A stretch of DNA of 15,152 bases from Methanobrevibacter ruminantium (GTDB lineage Archaea; Methanobacteriota; Methanobacteria; Methanobacteriales; Methanobacteriaceae): NCBI RefSeq assembly GCF_016294135.1, contig NZ_JAEDCO010000035.1, forward strand, positions 1-15,152, read 5' to 3'. The notes beneath the pieces are model-generated. The model was not told the origin of the DNA. It saw only the letters and a program-made list of their open reading frames with translations, and searched no databases. Positions 13,645 through 15,152 of the stretch are shown piece after piece; the stretch's first letter is position 1, and each line of letters begins with the position of its first letter. Position numbers and translations under genes: made by a program.

Positions 13645-14136
13645 CTAATTTTCAACTATCTTTTTAACGTTTATTTGGAAATCTATTTGTTCCCCTTTCT
13701 TATTTACAAAATAGAGTATTGCAAAGTTCTTCTCATCATCATAGTCAGCATAGGATATCCTAATGTAATTTGAGTCCTGAGGTTCAGTTGTGACTTCAAT
13801 ACCCAACACTTCAGCCAAAACATCCAACTCTCTTACGGTTGATCTGATTTTCAAATCCTTAGGGCTGATGTGGAGACGTTCATTTGTAGTGTTTACAGAA
13901 ACAAGCAAAGCCAATTTTTCATTTGCCTCAAGGTCATAAAAAGTTAGCTTGCTTGGATTTCCCTTGATCTGATACACTAAAACAAGACTGTCATGACCTA
14001 ATTGCTTAGCTTTAATGAGCAAATCCCTTAAGCTGCTTTTTCCCCTATTGGTATAGTCAAATCCAAAAGCGTGGGAAAAGTTCTTGCAGAATGTTCTTGT
14101 TTTCTGAGATGGTTTTCTTGATGTAGAAATAAGCAT
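13645..14136 (-). CDS. Archaeal Brix/Imp4-like ribosome biogenesis protein (Mil type)
   Basis: This 163-residue protein is of the single-domain archaeal type related to eukaryotic Imp4/Brix rRNA-processing factors. It opens with the signature MLISTSRKPSQKTRTFCKNF, followed by NRGKSSLRDLL near residues 31-41, then repeated beta-strand/helix units (SLVLVYQIKGNPSKLTFYDL). Length fits the archaeal form. It probably binds pre-rRNA during ribosome assembly. The ATG is preceded by gaggat. It sits in the usual place of the superoperon between rpoP and pcc1, but 230 bp after rpoP with a strong hairpin between, so it may have a separate promoter. It ends in TAG, in frame with pcc1. Confidence 0.92.
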   Translation of the reverse strand: MLISTSRKPSQKTRTFCKNFSHAFGFDYTNRGKSSLRDLLIKAKQLGHDSLVLVYQIKGNPSKLTFYDLEANEKLALLVSVNTTNERLHISPKDLKIRSTVRELDVLAEVLGIEVTTEPQDSNYIRISYADYDDEKNFAILYFVNKKGEQIDFQINVKKIVEN

Positions 14137-14210
14137 GATAATCCTCTTTTTTATAACTTAGATAAGAATTAGAAATAGTAATGCATAAAATTAGTAAAAA
14201 TTATAAAAAG

Positions 14211-14245
14211 GCTAATTTTAATTTTGATAAGCAATTAAAATTAGC
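14211..14245 (-). terminator. 13-bp perfect hairpin with T tracts between rpoP and the Brix gene
   Basis: The arms gctaattttaatt and aattaaaattagc pair perfectly over 13 bp around a 9-base loop. On the minus strand T runs follow (14197-14208). It looks like an intrinsic-type terminator or attenuator within the conserved cluster. The remaining 14137-14366 spacer holds repeated tagcta words but no gene. Confidence 0.55.
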
Positions 14246-14366
14246 AAATAGCTAAAATAACTAAATAGCTAATAAAAATAGAAAATGAAAGCAGAATCCA
14301 CTGCCATAAGCTAAATAGTTATTAAAGATAATTAAAGAATAATTATAAATAAAAATTATTTAATAA

Positions 14367-14498
14367 CTATCTTGCTTTTACAAGTTTTCTGACATCTGGA
14401 ACTTTTTTAAATAAAATCCTATATCTGCATTTAGGACATTTATTTTCCATGTAACCTTTGTGGTCAACTTCAGTTCCACATTCAGGACATCTGTACAA
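14367..14498 (-). CDS. rpoP: DNA-directed RNA polymerase subunit P (Rpb12/ABC10-alpha homologue), TTG start
   Basis: This 43-residue zinc-ribbon subunit of archaeal RNA polymerase reads (M)YRCPECGTEVDHKGY...KCPKCRYRILFKKVPDV...KAR. Zinc ligands are Cys4, Cys7, Cys21 and Cys24; the basic tail RYRILFKK and KLVKAR is typical. The start is TTG at 14496-14498, immediately after the rpl37ae stop TAA with no gap. The ribosome site GGAGG (14506-14510) lies inside the last codons (Gly-Gly) of rpl37ae, 7 bases from the TTG. No ATG gives a proper N-terminus, since the first cysteine pair precedes the only internal Met. The two genes must be cotranscribed and are probably translationally coupled. Confidence 0.95.
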   Translation of the reverse strand: MYRCPECGTEVDHKGYMENKCPKCRYRILFKKVPDVRKLVKAR

Positions 14499-14768
14499 TT
14501 AGTTTCCTCCAACTACTCTTTTAATGTTACGTGTAGCAGCTTTTGCCATTGGAGTTTCAGGTACGTATGCTCCACCGGTAAAGACAGTACCACATTTTTT
14601 ACATTCCCAAATTCCAGCGCTTACTCTTTTTACGTAAGGTCTGTCACATTTAGGGCAAACATGTTTCTTTTTCATGTTTTCTTCGATTTTCTTAACTTGT
14701 CTTTTTGCTTTTCTTCCGTATCTAGCACCAAATCTGCCAGTAATACCAACTTTTTTTGTTCTTGCCAT
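14499..14768 (-). CDS. rpl37ae: 50S ribosomal protein L37Ae (eL43)
   Basis: This 89-residue zinc-ribbon protein of the archaeal large ribosomal subunit starts MARTKKVGITGRFGARYG, has a basic N-terminal half that contacts rRNA, and zinc ligands Cys38, Cys41, Cys56 and Cys59 (CPKC...CKKC). Length is standard. The ATG is preceded by ggagat about 8 bases upstream. It is the first gene of the cluster in this window; exosome genes usually found upstream of it in Euryarchaeota are not within the next 384 bp. Confidence 0.97.
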   Translation of the reverse strand: MARTKKVGITGRFGARYGRKAKRQVKKIEENMKKKHVCPKCDRPYVKRVSAGIWECKKCGTVFTGGAYVPETPMAKAATRNIKRVVGGN

Positions 14769-14808
14769 TTAAAATATCTCCAGTAAAATTGAATTAATTA
14801 AATAAGTT

Positions 14809-14837
14809 ATTAAGCTTCAACACCTACAAAGCTTAAT
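14809..14837 (-). promoter_or_regulatory. Hairpin with an AGGTG loop in the rpl37ae leader
   Basis: The arms attaagctt and aagcttaat pair perfectly over 9 bp. On the minus strand the 11-base loop reads tgtaggtgttg, which exposes a Shine-Dalgarno-like aggtg although no gene start follows. A regulatory or protein-binding role is conceivable but not shown. Confidence 0.35.
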
Positions 14838-15042
14838 TTAAAGTATTATTTAATCCATCAAATGATAAACAATAAATATGATAGTAATGAGACATACTCT
14901 TGTCTTTAATTATAAGATTAAATAAAAAAATCCACTTTACTAATTATAACCTACAAACGATAATTAAAATAAAGAGAAATTGTTAAAATTATAAAGCCAT
15001 TACAGCAATTAGGCTATAAACTTAACTAATAATATAATATAG

Positions 15043-15060
15043 TATTTAAAAGTATATAAA
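15043..15060 (-). promoter_or_regulatory. Tandem TATA boxes upstream of rpl37ae
   Basis: The minus strand reads TTTATATA (15053-15060) and TTTAAATA (15043-15050), both exact matches to the archaeal TTTA(A/T)ATA consensus. They predict starts near 15020-15030, about 250 bases before the rpl37ae ATG. Confidence 0.45.
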
Positions 15061-15152
15061 GTTAATGGTTTTTAGATATTTTAATTCGAGAAAAATAGCT
15101 ATTTTTTATTTTAGATTTGAATAAATCTTTAAATTTACAATTTAACATTGAA

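Larger units (their letters stand above)
14769..15152. other. 384-bp gene-free leader region of rpl37ae
   Basis: No gene is visible on either strand. It contains two TATA-like boxes (15043-15060), a perfect 16-bp A/T palindrome (15091-15106), a 9-bp hairpin (14809-14837), and two weaker minus-strand hairpins (stem agcc/ggct near 14995-15020; stem agaca/tgtct near 14900). Either rpl37ae has a leader of about 250 bases or a small RNA lies here. Confidence 0.5.

Noticed and set aside
14880..15030. Hairpins in the rpl37ae leader considered as a tRNA or C/D box RNA
   Set aside because: No T-loop GTTCRA motif, no cloverleaf, and no convincing C (RUGAUGA) and D (CUGA) box pair.

Overview
The window reads as a methanogenic archaeon of the Methanobacteriales, most likely a Methanobrevibacter-like gut or rumen species. 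The evidence is a set of archaeal information genes (ribosomal protein L37Ae, RNA polymerase subunit P, a Brix/Imp4-like protein, the KEOPS subunit Pcc1, prefoldin beta), a geranylgeranyl reductase for archaeal lipids, extremely AT-rich spacers, TTTA(A/T)ATA-type TATA boxes, and Shine-Dalgarno sites of the AGGTG/GGTGA type. The genus is an inference. Every intact gene lies on the minus strand, so transcription runs right to left; the only plus-strand gene is a broken acetyltransferase at the left edge.

Layout, left to right. (1) 52-617: pseudogene of a maltose/galactoside O-acetyltransferase. (2) 704-3872: metal-efflux unit. A CadC/SmtB-type ArsR repressor sits behind a TATA box and a palindromic operator, followed by a Zn/Cd/Pb P1B-type ATPase with a 240-residue His/Cys-rich N-terminus in place of an HMA domain. 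(3) 3958-4137: a 59-residue, two-helix membrane protein. (4) 4273-8121: an iron unit, feoB - small eight-cysteine protein - DtxR-type regulator with FeoA/SH3 domain - HisA-like barrel protein. A 6-2-6 inverted repeat resembling a DtxR box lies upstream of feoB. (5) 8155-8937: a TlyA-type S4/FtsJ rRNA 2'-O-methyltransferase. (6) 9379-10572: geranylgeranyl reductase. (7) 10821-11333: pseudogene of a small secreted protein. (8) 11602-12360: flavodoxin-like/2[4Fe-4S] ferredoxin protein. (9) 12397-14768: the distal part of the archaeal exosome/ribosome superoperon, in transcription order rpl37ae, rpoP, Brix, pcc1, pfdB, DUF3194-like. (10) 14769-15152: an unusually long gene-free leader with promoter elements and a hairpin.

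The ATPase exports metal under its repressor. FeoB imports Fe(II) with a regulator that probably senses Fe(II), and the 69-residue cysteine protein may be an accessory of that system. The right-hand cluster supplies translation, transcription, tRNA t6A modification and protein folding.

The points most worth a second look are: a complete pcc1 reading frame with no ATG, GTG or TTG start but an AUU at ideal distance from a Shine-Dalgarno site; the metal-sponge ATPase with in-frame DNA repeats; the DtxR homologue about 10 residues short in its DNA-binding domain next to a candidate operator; and two small unrecognised proteins (59 and 69 residues). No mobile element, CRISPR array, tRNA or rRNA was seen.
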